Assembly (NCBI GenBank): GCA_002469305.1
Contig: DKEY01000172.1
Span: forward strand, 1-10,222
DNA from: Sulfurospirillum sp. UBA6810
GTDB lineage: Bacteria; Campylobacterota; Campylobacteria; Campylobacterales; Sulfurospirillaceae
Length of the DNA: 10,222 bases
Reading direction: 5' to 3'
The notes under the pieces were generated by a model. That model was not told where the DNA came from, searched no databases, and saw nothing but the letters and a program-made list of their open reading frames with translations. How positions within the stretch are numbered: position 1 is the stretch's first letter; each line of letters begins with the position of its first letter. The position numbers were made by a program, and so were the translations under genes. This document shows, piece by piece, positions 1 to 6,267 of this stretch.

Positions 1-807
1 ATAGGTGTTTTAGCACAGCCACAACTTATCGTAAGATTTATGACTGTTAGCTCAAAAAGAGAGTTAAACCGTGCTGTTTTGATTGGCGGAATATTTATCT
101 TATCAATGACAGGTATCATTTTTATCGTAGGGGCTTTGACAAATGCTTGGTACTATGAGTTTAACGAAGGTAAAAATGCATTGCAAAGTGCTGGAGCTAT
201 CGGTAAGGTCATTCCTCATTTTATCAATACAGCTATGCCAAAGTGGTTCTCTTTTATCTTTTTATTTGCACTTATCTCTGCTGCTATGAGTACGCTCTCT
301 TCGCAATTTCATACGATGGGAACAGCAGTCGGGAGAGATTTGGTTGAGCAAATAAGTAAAAAAGATTTGAACTCTACTATGATTACTAGAGTTGGTATCA
401 TCTTGATGATTATATTTTCTGTATCTTTGGCTTATTTATTTGATAATCAGCCGGCTATTATCGCAAGAAGTACGGCAATCTTTTTTGCTCTGTGCGCTGC
501 TATATTTTTGCCTTCATTTGTTGCTGGATTGTTTTGGAGGGGTGTAACAAAAAATGGAGCTATCGCTTCAATGTTGGTAGGCTTTATAACTTCAAGTTTT
601 TGGTTGGTTTTTGTACACTTTAAGGAGGCTAAAGCACTTGGGCTTTGTAAAGCACTATTTGGTTCACATTCACTTTTAAGTGGAAAGATTATTTTTGTTG
701 ATGCTTTAGTGATTGCATTACCACTTTCTGCTATAACACTCGTTGTAGTATCGTTAGTAAGTAAAAAAATGGAAAAAGAACACTTGGAAAAGTGTTTTGA
801 GAGCTAG
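1..807 (+). CDS. Sodium:solute symporter family protein (5' partial)
   Basis: This is the C-terminal part of an inner-membrane Na+-coupled symporter of the SSS family (the PutP/ActP/SGLT type). The reading frame is open from base 1, so the start lies upstream; the ATG at 40 is internal. The first visible residues, GVLAQPQLIVRF, match the conserved QP...xxxR.F loop of the family. Residues encoded near 277-330 (SAAMSTLSSQFHTMG) match the family's Ser/Thr-rich helix that contributes to the Na+ site. About six hydrophobic segments follow one another, ending in a charged tail. The transported solute cannot be told from this part; proline, acetate and other organic solutes are all possible. The stop codon (805-807) sits inside the left arm of a hairpin terminator and the gene faces the flagellar operon tail to tail, 9 bp away. 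Nothing links it to motility. Family call is firm; substrate unknown. Confidence 0.9.
   Translation: MGVLAQPQLIVRFMTVSSKRELNRAVLIGGIFILSMTGIIFIVGALTNAWYYEFNEGKNALQSAGAIGKVIPHFINTAMPKWFSFIFLFALISAAMSTLSSQFHTMGTAVGRDLVEQISKKDLNSTMITRVGIILMIIFSVSLAYLFDNQPAIIARSTAIFFALCAAIFLPSFVAGLFWRGVTKNGAIASMLVGFITSSFWLVFVHFKEAKALGLCKALFGSHSLLSGKIIFVDALVIALPLSAITLVVVSLVSKKMEKEHLEKCFES
763..796 (-). terminator. Candidate terminator of the flaG-fliD-fliS operon, inside symporter coding end
   Basis: Read on the minus strand, a 7-bp stem AACACTT/AAGTGTT (779-785 with 790-796) closes a TTCC loop. It is followed one base later by TTTTT (complement of 773-777) and, after CCA, by seven more T (complement of 763-769). 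This is the right order of hairpin and T-tract for a terminator of the flagellar operon, lying about 20-50 bp past its last stop codon. The stem is AT-rich, so strength is uncertain. The same bases encode the lysine-rich end of the symporter, which could alone explain the A runs. Confidence 0.45.
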
Positions 808-826
808 GGAATATCCCTAGCTTTTT
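802..826 (+). terminator. Rho-independent terminator of the symporter gene
   Basis: A perfect 9-bp stem, AGCTAGGGA (802-810) with TCCCTAGCT (814-822), closes a 3-base loop ATA and is followed directly by TTTT (823-826) on the plus strand. The left arm contains the symporter stop TAG and the right arm contains the stop of the minus-strand FliT-like gene. There is no T run on the minus-strand side, so it should act mainly on the symporter transcript. Confidence 0.8.
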
Positions 827-1050
827 AAGAAGGCCTTTGTTCTCTTGATTTTATTCATGATTTCAATGGCCTTTTTCTTCTCTTCTTCAACTAAGAGGAT
901 AGATTGTTGTATGAGAGCTAGTGTTTCTTGTGCATCTGATAACTCTGTTATCTCTGGAACATTTGCTATGAGTCTCTCAATCTCTTTTATGTTGTTATTT
1001 ACAACTGCAAGTTTTAAATCACTCAGCCATTTCATAAGCTGTCTCTTCAT
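817..1050 (-). CDS. fliT: Small FliT-like flagellar chaperone (putative)
   Basis: A charged, almost wholly α-helical protein of 77 residues (72 if started at M6), with no signal peptide or membrane segment. It is the last gene of the flaG-fliD-fliS operon, the place where FliT, the export chaperone for the FliD cap, usually lies. The pattern of leucines, an early NNNIKEIERLI segment and a basic C-terminus (KIKRTKAFLKS) fit a short FliT-type helical bundle, but the sequence is too short and degenerate to be sure. The ATG at 1050 overlaps fliS by 32 bp. The in-frame ATG at 1035 (overlap 17 bp) has a better ribosome site, AAGAGA about 6 bases upstream, and may be the true start. Overlap with fliS suggests translational coupling. 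Symbol assigned from position plus general character, not from a diagnostic motif. Confidence 0.6.
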   Translation of the reverse strand: MKRQLMKWLSDLKLAVVNNNIKEIERLIANVPEITELSDAQETLALIQQSILLVEEEKKKAIEIMNKIKRTKAFLKS

Positions 1051-1399
1051 TCCATACGCTTAACAACTCTTTAGTAACATTCAATACTTCATCAAGTTGT
1101 TCAGTTGTATTATAGATGTTAGATTCAGCTAAAAGTTTTATTTGGTGAGTATATAATCCACTTAAGTAGTGTGCGATATTGCCACCATCATAATTTAACG
1201 AATTAATCAATTCAGCGAAAATTGCTGTTGTTCTGTTTATCCAATAAACTCTCTTTTGTGTATCATTTAACTCTACTGCTCTTTTTGCTTGTGCTGTAAA
1301 TTTTAAGATACCCTCATAGAGCATCTTTATAAGCTTCTCAGAAGATTCTATGGAAGCACTATTTTGTGAATAAGCCGAATAAGCTAAATTTGATCTCAT
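1019..1399 (-). CDS. fliS: Flagellar export chaperone FliS
   Basis: FliS is a cytoplasmic helical-bundle chaperone that binds the C-terminus of flagellin, prevents early polymerisation and delivers it to the export gate. The 126 residues match the usual length. Clear family signatures are AYSQNSA near residues 9-15, the LIKMLYEGILKF helix at 23-34, AKRAVEL at 38-44, INRTTAIFAELINSL at 54-68, the DGG turn at 71-73, and the closing LDEVLNVTKELLSVW helix at 102-116. The start is supported by AAGGG six bases upstream. It begins 9 bp after the fliD stop and overlaps the following small gene, so it is the third gene of the flaG-fliD-fliS operon read from the σ28 promoter at 3768-3794. Co-location with the cap gene is the usual arrangement in bacteria. 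Confidence 0.95.
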   Translation of the reverse strand: MRSNLAYSAYSQNSASIESSEKLIKMLYEGILKFTAQAKRAVELNDTQKRVYWINRTTAIFAELINSLNYDGGNIAHYLSGLYTHQIKLLAESNIYNTTEQLDEVLNVTKELLSVWNEETAYEMAE

Positions 1400-1408
1400 T
1401 TTTTACCC

Positions 1409-3349
1409 TTAACTATCATTTGCATAAGATTGCTCTATCATCAGAAGGAGCGAATCTGCTTGTGTGTTTAATTTACCGATGATGCTATCATAAGCCGCAA
1501 ATCTTGTTGCCATCAACTCATACTTAGTGTCAAGCATGTTGATTGTTTTTGTCCTTTGCTTTATGAGAGCTGTTTCCTTCGTTTGAAGTTGCTCTTCGTA
1601 AAGAGAAAAGATAGAACCATCTCCAGTTATATAATCGGCCAACATAGAATTAAATTTAGTAAAAATTCCATCTGTACTCTCACTATTGCCAACAGTTGCA
1701 CCAGCTTTTAGTCCAAGACTAGATAATTTTGTAGCATCACCACTTACTGTGATATCATAACCGCCACTGCTTTGAAGCTCTATCCCTGTGCCAGCAGAGT
1801 TTAAAACAGCCTCAATACCTGTTATATTGGCATCATTTACAGCAGCCATTAAAGCCAATGCATTTTCAGATGCAGTACCATTTAAACTTACCACTATATT
1901 TGTATCATTGATGACTAAATCACCACTTGTAACATCAATAGCACCAGCGGTGATAGCTGAGCCTTTGATAGAAGTTGGTGAAACAGTTGTATAACCTTTA
2001 AAATAATCTTCTAAAGCCTTTGAGTCATTTGAAAGTTTTTCATCAAATATAGTTTCATCAAGTTCTAAGATGCCACTACTGTTAAGTGCTATTCCAAAAT
2101 CAGCTAAACTTTTTCCATCAGAGTTTACTGAAAGGAGGAGTCTATTAATACTAGATTTGAGTGAAACTACTTGACTTACTCCTTGAAATGTACCTGCTGT
2201 AGCAGTATCAACATCATACTTTGTTGCTTCAGTGAGATTGCTTATCAAATCATTGTAAGCTGAGATAAAAGACTCAATGTTGGATTTGATTTCTGAAGTA
2301 TCTTGTGTGATTGCAACATTACTTTTGCCTGTATCATTTAAAGTAATATTTACACCAACGATTAAATCATCGAAACTATTTGTACTTCTTGTGATGTCAA
2401 TTCCATTGAAGCTAAAAGAAGCATCAGCTGCACTTTGGATATGTCTAGTTTGTGATGATGTTAAACTATCAAGCCCAAAGGTAACATCAGAGCCATTGAG
2501 TGAGGATACGCTCATATCACCAGCGACAGATTCCAAAACTAAAACACCATCTTCAACTTTAGACTTGATAACATCACTATGAGCAAGTACTATTTTATTA
2601 CTTATATCAAGAGCAGTATCTCCATCAGCAACGGCGATATCATAATCTGTTCCATTGATAGTAAAGGTCAGAGTATCTCCTGCAACATTTGAAAAAGTTC
2701 CAGCAGTTCCGCCTGTATATTCATAATTTGCAAAACCTAAATCGAGTGCAGCACTACCATCAGAAGAAATATTTATAGTGTTGTCACTACCTGTTTGGGT
2801 TGATTTGAGAATAAGCTTGTATGGGTCATCACCACCTACATTGAGGATAGAAGCACTTATTTTTCCATCAGTTGCATCATAGATTTTATCTTTTAATTGA
2901 CTAAGAGTTGTACCTGCAGTTACATCTATATCGTATGTTTCCCCATCAATTTCTAAATGAAGAACATCATCAGCATAAGTAAAGGTATCTGACTCACTTG
3001 CATATGAATTACTTTCATACACGTCATTTAAAGCTAAATTTTTTACATCTATACTAAAGTCTTGGATAGTTGTACCTGATGATGTACTGATTGAAACAGA
3101 ACTTCCAGACACACTTGTACTTCTTTGTAGATAAGAGTTTTCACTAGAGAGTGAACTTGTTGATGATTTTAAAGTAGCTGCATATGTAGTGAGTATAGAT
3201 AAATCACTTTGCTTTGTATCATTTTCGCTTATCTTAGCTGTAATTGGTGCAATTTGGGCAGCGTCATCAACCTCTCTTAATTGGTCAATAATGTCATAAT
3301 TAAGAGCCCCATCACTACCTAGTCCCAATGAACTTAGTGAAGATGCCAT
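1409..3349 (-). CDS. fliD: Flagellar filament cap protein FliD (HAP2)
   Basis: FliD forms the cap at the filament tip under which exported flagellin folds and assembles. The 646 residues are within the range for this phylum. The N-terminal FliD domain starts with SSLGLGS followed by DIIDQLREVDDA. Two flagellin-IN-like repeats lie near residues 132-206 and 228-295, each opening with a DGETYDIDV / NGTDYDIAV strand pair. The C-terminal FliD domain starts about residue 305 (SFSFNGIDITR) and ends in the helical KETALIKQRTKTINMLDTKYELM and RFAAYDSIIGKLN segments. A third repeat of the same kind, near 478-549, interrupts the C-terminal domain. No cysteine is present, as is common for exported filament proteins. 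A ribosome site AAGGAT lies in the last codons of flaG, only 3 bp separate the genes, and fliS follows 9 bp downstream. Confidence 0.96.
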   Translation of the reverse strand: MASSLSSLGLGSDGALNYDIIDQLREVDDAAQIAPITAKISENDTKQSDLSILTTYAATLKSSTSSLSSENSYLQRSTSVSGSSVSISTSSGTTIQDFSIDVKNLALNDVYESNSYASESDTFTYADDVLHLEIDGETYDIDVTAGTTLSQLKDKIYDATDGKISASILNVGGDDPYKLILKSTQTGSDNTINISSDGSAALDLGFANYEYTGGTAGTFSNVAGDTLTFTINGTDYDIAVADGDTALDISNKIVLAHSDVIKSKVEDGVLVLESVAGDMSVSSLNGSDVTFGLDSLTSSQTRHIQSAADASFSFNGIDITRSTNSFDDLIVGVNITLNDTGKSNVAITQDTSEIKSNIESFISAYNDLISNLTEATKYDVDTATAGTFQGVSQVVSLKSSINRLLLSVNSDGKSLADFGIALNSSGILELDETIFDEKLSNDSKALEDYFKGYTTVSPTSIKGSAITAGAIDVTSGDLVINDTNIVVSLNGTASENALALMAAVNDANITGIEAVLNSAGTGIELQSSGGYDITVSGDATKLSSLGLKAGATVGNSESTDGIFTKFNSMLADYITGDGSIFSLYEEQLQTKETALIKQRTKTINMLDTKYELMATRFAAYDSIIGKLNTQADSLLLMIEQSYANDS

Positions 3350-3352
3350 GGT

Positions 3353-3724
3353 TTATCCTTTTTTATCGAAAATAGTCCCAACAATCTCTTGCATTTTTTC
3401 AGACAAAAGCATCGCTTCTTCTGTAGGAATTTTTCTGATTATTTTACCAGTACTTTTCTCCATAACATTAACAAACATCATGCTGATTTCATCGTTGAAC
3501 CCAAATTTTACGTTTGTATCAAGAGCTTCCATGTTCTTGTTTAAGTTTTCAACGGTTTTAGTTAGCTTTTGCGCAATATCTTCTTTATCTTGAGCATTAG
3601 CTTCTCTTGCACTCTTTGCAATCTGGTGTGAATTTTCAATTTGACGAGTTTGAGCAGGAGCTTCTGCCTTCATGGAAGGTTGAGACGCTTCAACTTGTTT
3701 ACTCGTTACACTAAAAATATCCAT
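3353..3724 (-). CDS. flaG: Flagellar protein FlaG
   Basis: FlaG-family proteins are secreted or filament-associated factors; in Campylobacter and other bacteria loss of FlaG changes filament length. The 123-residue protein has a low-complexity, charged N-terminal half with a helical KLTKTVENLNKNMEAL segment (53-68). The conserved FlaG core follows: KFGFNDEISMMFVNVMEK and STGKIIRKIPTEEAM (91-105), matching the family pattern of a β-hairpin, TG-x-x-IR-x-IP-x-E and a final helix. The start has a strong ribosome site, AAGGAGG, six bases before the ATG. It is the first gene of the operon and lies about 37 bases downstream of the predicted σ28 start point, so it should be expressed late with flagellin. 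fliD follows after 3 bp. Confidence 0.9.
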   Translation of the reverse strand: MDIFSVTSKQVEASQPSMKAEAPAQTRQIENSHQIAKSAREANAQDKEDIAQKLTKTVENLNKNMEALDTNVKFGFNDEISMMFVNVMEKSTGKIIRKIPTEEAMLLSEKMQEIVGTIFDKKG

Positions 3725-3767
3725 AATGTCCTCCTTGACAATTTGTGAATAAAAGTTTTCTACACAT

Positions 3768-3794
3768 ATATCGACACTAAAAATATTAACTTTA
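3768..3794 (-). promoter_or_regulatory. σ28 (FliA) promoter of the flaG-fliD-fliS operon
   Basis: On the minus strand TAAAGTTA (3794-3787) is followed by 11 bases and GTCGATAT (3775-3768). This matches the enteric σ28 consensus TAAAGTTT-N11-GCCGATAA in spacing, with CGATAT as favoured in Campylobacterota. The expected start point is near 3761, giving a leader of about 37 bases that carries the AAGGAGG site of flaG. It places the operon in the late flagellar class, under FlgM control. Confidence 0.88.
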
Positions 3795-3799
3795 TACTT

Positions 3800-3826
3800 T
3801 TACATGTAAGAATTTTATATGCATAT
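3800..3826. repeat. Two perfect 10-bp palindromes in the divergent control region
   Basis: TTACATGTAA (3800-3809) and ATATGCATAT (3817-3826) are each perfectly self-complementary, with centres 17 bp apart. They sit directly upstream of the flaG -35 element and about 50-75 bp upstream of the plus-strand gene at 3878. They could be operator or activator sites. In DNA this AT-rich short palindromes also arise by chance, and I recognise neither as a known regulator site. Confidence 0.4.
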
Positions 3827-3877
3827 TATTTGATTTATTATATCATTACTTAAAAATTATTTTGGGGTGTGTATTTT

Positions 3878-4237
3878 ATGAAAATAGCTCTAGCTTGCCA
3901 GTCCGTTTTATTGGAAAAATCCTTAGAAATATTTTTGAAAAAGTATATTACTCCTTACAAACAGTGCGATTTTGTTATAAGTGATAAGAAAATTGAAATA
4001 GAAAAACCTCTGTTTTATATTTCTCATAGAGATTCTGATTTGGATATTCCTTTTTCAAGTAGTTCTCTTTTTTTAAAAATAGAAAAATTTTATAGAACTA
4101 TCCATAAGTTGCATGATGAAGATGAATCTCCTATAAAAGAGATTGATATGGAAAAACTAGAGAGCAAAATAACTCAACTTACAGAGGATTTTAGAAAAAA
4201 CCTCATTGGGGTTTTGAAAGATTTTTATGAAAAATAA
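3878..4237 (+). CDS. Uncharacterised protein of the flgI locus (conserved position in Campylobacterota)
   Basis: I do not recognise a named family. The protein is 119 residues from the ATG at 3878. A GTG at 3869 would add three residues, but it lies 1 base after the GGGG element (3864-3867), whereas the ATG has it 10 bases upstream, so ATG is preferred. It has no signal peptide or membrane helix. The first two thirds alternate strand and helix: MKIALAC, a helix SVLLEKSLEIFLKKY, then DFVISD, PLFYIS, IPFSSSSLFLKIEKFY. This loosely resembles a shortened, degenerate response-regulator receiver without the acidic pocket. The last third is acidic and helical (KEIDMEKLESKITQLTEDF), possibly a coiled coil. 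It overlaps the rsmD-like gene by 11 bp, so they are co-transcribed. A gene of unknown function holds the same position in C. jejuni (Cj1460, recalled from memory). Confidence 0.75.
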   Translation: MKIALACQSVLLEKSLEIFLKKYITPYKQCDFVISDKKIEIEKPLFYISHRDSDLDIPFSSSSLFLKIEKFYRTIHKLHDEDESPIKEIDMEKLESKITQLTEDFRKNLIGVLKDFYEK

Positions 4238-4802
4238 TAAAATACAAACAAAGATAGTAGCTGGTAAATACAAAGGTGTTTCATTGGATTTACCTTCTCT
4301 TGAAAGTACGAGAAGTACAAAGTCTATCATGAAAGAATCCCTGTTTAACACTTTGCAATTTGACATAGTTGATGAAAATTTTGTCGAAGTTTTCGGAGGA
4401 AGTGGTTCTATGGGTTTAGAAGCACTTAGCCGAGGGGCTAAACACTCTTATTTCATAGAATTAGATAAAAACGCATATGAGACACTTAGAGCAAACTGTA
4501 TAAAAGTATCAGCAAAAGATACTACATGTATAAATGGAAATAGTTTTAAAGAGTTTCCAAAACTTCTTAAACAAATTGATAGAGCTTCATTTTTTTATAT
4601 TGACCCACCTTTTTCTATAAGAGAGGGTATGCAGGATATATACGAAAATGTATTTAGCCTTATAGAAGATATCCCCAAAGAACTAGTCTTACTTATCATT
4701 GTTGAACATATGAGCCCACTCGTGATGCCCCAAACAATAGGTAGTTTTGAAAAGAAAAAAACAAAAAAATTTGGTAAAAGTTCACTTTCATACTACGCAT
4801 AA
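4227..4802 (+). CDS. rsmD: RsmD-family methyltransferase (16S rRNA G966 N2 type; COG0742)
   Basis: A Rossmann-fold S-adenosylmethionine-dependent methyltransferase of 191 residues, the usual RsmD length. Visible motifs are the N-terminal IVAGKYKG (10-17), the TKSIMKESLFNTL segment (31-43), the SAM-binding loop VEVFGGSGSMGLEALSRGA (53-71), the acidic FIELD (76-80) ending the next strand, and the catalytic DPPF (126-129). RsmD methylates guanine 966 of 16S rRNA. Members of this COG in Campylobacter next to flgI have been annotated as DNA adenine methylases (Cj1461), so the substrate is not settled by sequence alone. The usual RPT before K-x-x-x-x-E is here RST, and the first SAM-loop acid is E rather than D. 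The start overlaps the upstream gene by 11 bp, with GAAAG as a modest ribosome site. It lies 37 bp before the flgI σ54 promoter. Confidence 0.85.
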   Translation: MKNNKIQTKIVAGKYKGVSLDLPSLESTRSTKSIMKESLFNTLQFDIVDENFVEVFGGSGSMGLEALSRGAKHSYFIELDKNAYETLRANCIKVSAKDTTCINGNSFKEFPKLLKQIDRASFFYIDPPFSIREGMQDIYENVFSLIEDIPKELVLLIIVEHMSPLVMPQTIGSFEKKKTKKFGKSSLSYYA

Positions 4803-4839
4803 AACAATAACTACTTTTTTATAAACTTAAAGATAAACT

Positions 4840-4857
4840 TTGGAACATATATTGCTT
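4840..4857 (+). promoter_or_regulatory. σ54 (RpoN) promoter of flgI
   Basis: TTGGAAC (4840-4846), five bases, then TTGCTT (4852-4857) puts the invariant GG and GC exactly 10 bases apart, as σ54 requires. The form TTGGAAC-N5-TTGCTT is common in Campylobacterota flagellar genes. The start point should be near 4867, leaving a leader of about 20 bases before the flgI start codon. In this phylum such promoters are activated by FlgR with FlgS. No enhancer site could be identified. Confidence 0.88.
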
Positions 4858-4875
4858 TAGTTTGCAAAATAACTA

Positions 4876-4880
4876 AAGGA
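4876..4880 (+). promoter_or_regulatory. Ribosome binding site that fixes the TTG start of flgI
   Basis: AAGGA lies 6 bases before TTG (4887-4889), ideal spacing. The nearby ATG (4882) is only 1 base away, in another frame, and reads ATG AGT TGA. No other in-frame start exists between the promoter and the signal peptide, so the TTG start is well supported. Confidence 0.8.
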
Positions 4881-4886
4881 TATGAG

Positions 4887-5942
4887 TTGAGAGCTTTTTT
4901 AAAAGTAGTTTTATTTTTTATTTTTCTATCATCACTTCAAGCCGAGAAAGTAAGTGAAATTGCAAATGTAATTGGGGTGAGAGAAAATCAACTCATTGGT
5001 TATGGTTTAGTCGTTGGTCTCAATGGAACAGGTGATGGTTCATCTTCTAAATTTACCCTACAATCTCTTTCAAATATGCTCCAAACTGTAAATGTCAAAA
5101 TCTCTTCTGATGATATAAAATCAAAAAACGTTGCTGCTGTTATGGTTACAGCGAAGCTTCCCGCTTTTGCTAGACAAGGGGACAAGGTCAATGTTTCAAT
5201 TTCATCCATTGGTGATGCAAAATCTCTTGAGGGTGGTACGCTTATCCTTACTCCTCTTAAAGGTGTTGATGGAAAGATATATGCGCTCTCTCAGGGTGCT
5301 ATCACCATAGGTGGTATGAATGGAAAAGGTGGTGGAACAAAAAACCACACAACAGTTGGTACGATATTTTCAGGTGCAATCATAGAGAGAGAGTTAAACT
5401 ATGATTTATACAATAAAAACTATGCGGAACTAAGTTTAAAAGATTCAAACTTTAAAACAGCTATCTCTATTCAAGATGGACTCAACAAGTACTTTGATGA
5501 CAAAGTTGCCATCGCAACAGACCCTAGAACTATCAAGTTAGCGAAGCCATCAAATGTATCAATGGTCGAATTTTTAGCAAAGACGTTAGAAGTGGAAGTC
5601 TCTTTTGATAAAGAAGAAAAAATCATCATAGATGAAAGAACAGGTACGGTAGTCTCTGGGATAAATATCAAAGTAGATCCAGTTGTTATCACACATGGGG
5701 AAATCACTATAAAAGTACATCCTAGTAATAACGCAGAGATTGGGCAAGAGAATGTCAATATGAAAGATGGTGTAGATATAGGAGTAAATGAGAACTTACT
5801 CAATATGCAAGATGGAAAGATAACCGTTGCAAATTTAACAAGAGCTTTACATAAACTAGGTGCCAAGCCAAAAGATATCATCTCTATACTACAAAATATA
5901 AAAAGAGCTGGTGCTATAAGAGCAAAGTTGGAGGTTATATAA
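4887..5942 (+). CDS. flgI: Flagellar P-ring protein FlgI
   Basis: FlgI is exported by Sec to the periplasm and forms the P ring around the rod in the peptidoglycan layer. The 351-residue length is normal. Residues 1-19 are a signal peptide (basic start, hydrophobic LKVVLFFIFLSSLQA), with probable cleavage after A19. The mature part opens with the family hallmark ANVIGVRENQLIGYGLVVGL (26-45) and GTGD (47-50). VMVTAKLPAFARQGDKVNV and SSIGDAKSLEGGTLILTPL (85-124) and the closing NLTRALHKLGAKPKDIISIL are also typical. Translation starts at TTG, supported by AAGGA. It is the first gene after the σ54 promoter at 4840-4857 and its stop overlaps the flgJ start by one base (TAATG). flgH (L ring) is not in this window. 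C. jejuni has the same flgI-flgJ-flgM order. Confidence 0.97.
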   Translation: MRAFLKVVLFFIFLSSLQAEKVSEIANVIGVRENQLIGYGLVVGLNGTGDGSSSKFTLQSLSNMLQTVNVKISSDDIKSKNVAAVMVTAKLPAFARQGDKVNVSISSIGDAKSLEGGTLILTPLKGVDGKIYALSQGAITIGGMNGKGGGTKNHTTVGTIFSGAIIERELNYDLYNKNYAELSLKDSNFKTAISIQDGLNKYFDDKVAIATDPRTIKLAKPSNVSMVEFLAKTLEVEVSFDKEEKIIIDERTGTVVSGINIKVDPVVITHGEITIKVHPSNNAEIGQENVNMKDGVDIGVNENLLNMQDGKITVANLTRALHKLGAKPKDIISILQNIKRAGAIRAKLEVI

Positions 5943-6232
5943 TGTTACATGTAGATAATTCTCTTGCCTTGTTGCAATCTTCATATACACCGCAAAGTGT
6001 AAAAATTGAGAATGAAAATGATGTAAAACTCAAAGAGCAAACAGATAAATTTGAAGCGTTTTTTATAAAACAGATTTTAGATATTTCACTAAAGCACGAT
6101 AACTCACTTTTTGAGAAAGATGCTGGGGATAAGATATACAACTCAATGTATAACGATGCCCTAAGTAACGGCATGAGTGGGTCATTTGGTTTTAGTGAGT
6201 TATTGTTTAATCATTTAAAAGAAAATAATTAA
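5942..6232 (+). CDS. flgJ: Rod-binding protein FlgJ, single-domain form
   Basis: This 96-residue protein corresponds only to the N-terminal rod-binding domain of enteric FlgJ (PF10135 type); the C-terminal muramidase domain is missing, as is usual in Campylobacterota. It helps assemble the rod in the periplasm. The conserved core is EQTDKFEAFFIKQILDISL (32-50), the DNSLFEKDAGDKIYNSMYNDALS stretch, and the SGSFGFSELLFNHL end, matching the family pattern FE-x-x-F-x-x-Q-hydrophobic and the glycine-rich final helix. Because it lacks a hydrolase, another enzyme must open the peptidoglycan. The ribosome site GGAGG lies 7 bases upstream inside flgI, and the start overlaps the flgI stop by one base, so translation is coupled. 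No signal peptide is seen; export by the flagellar type III apparatus is expected. Confidence 0.9.
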   Translation: MLHVDNSLALLQSSYTPQSVKIENENDVKLKEQTDKFEAFFIKQILDISLKHDNSLFEKDAGDKIYNSMYNDALSNGMSGSFGFSELLFNHLKENN

Positions 6233-6241
6233 GAGAGTAGT

Positions 6242-6267
6242 TAAAGTTTTATTATTTTTGACGATAT
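6242..6267 (+). promoter_or_regulatory. Internal σ28 (FliA) promoter of flgM
   Basis: TAAAGTTT (6242-6249), ten bases, then GACGATAT (6260-6267). The -35 half equals the σ28 consensus exactly and CGATAT is the Campylobacterota -10; spacing is one base shorter than at flaG. The start point should be near 6274, giving a leader of about 27 bases with AAAGGG before flgM. The anti-σ28 gene would thus be read both from the upstream σ54 promoter and from σ28 itself. Confidence 0.82.

Noticed and set aside
845..1063. Plus-strand 72-residue frame opposite the FliT-like gene
   Set aside because: It is the complement of a charged helical coding region, has no ribosome site, and conflicts with the better-supported minus-strand gene.
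1788..2582. Plus-strand open frames opposite fliD (1788-1994 and 2277-2582)
   Set aside because: They are hydrophobic-looking shadows of Ser/Thr/Asp-rich fliD codons read in reverse, with no supporting start signals.
3869..3877. GTG at 3869 as start of the uncharacterised gene
   Set aside because: The only purine-rich element (GGGG, 3864-3867) is one base away, which is too close; ATG 3878 has workable spacing.
5471..5881. Antisense 136-residue open frame inside flgI
   Set aside because: It is the complement of strongly conserved flgI codons and shows no family motif or ribosome site; the same holds for antisense frames at 5000-5209, 5935-6174, 8391-8783 and 9178-9438.
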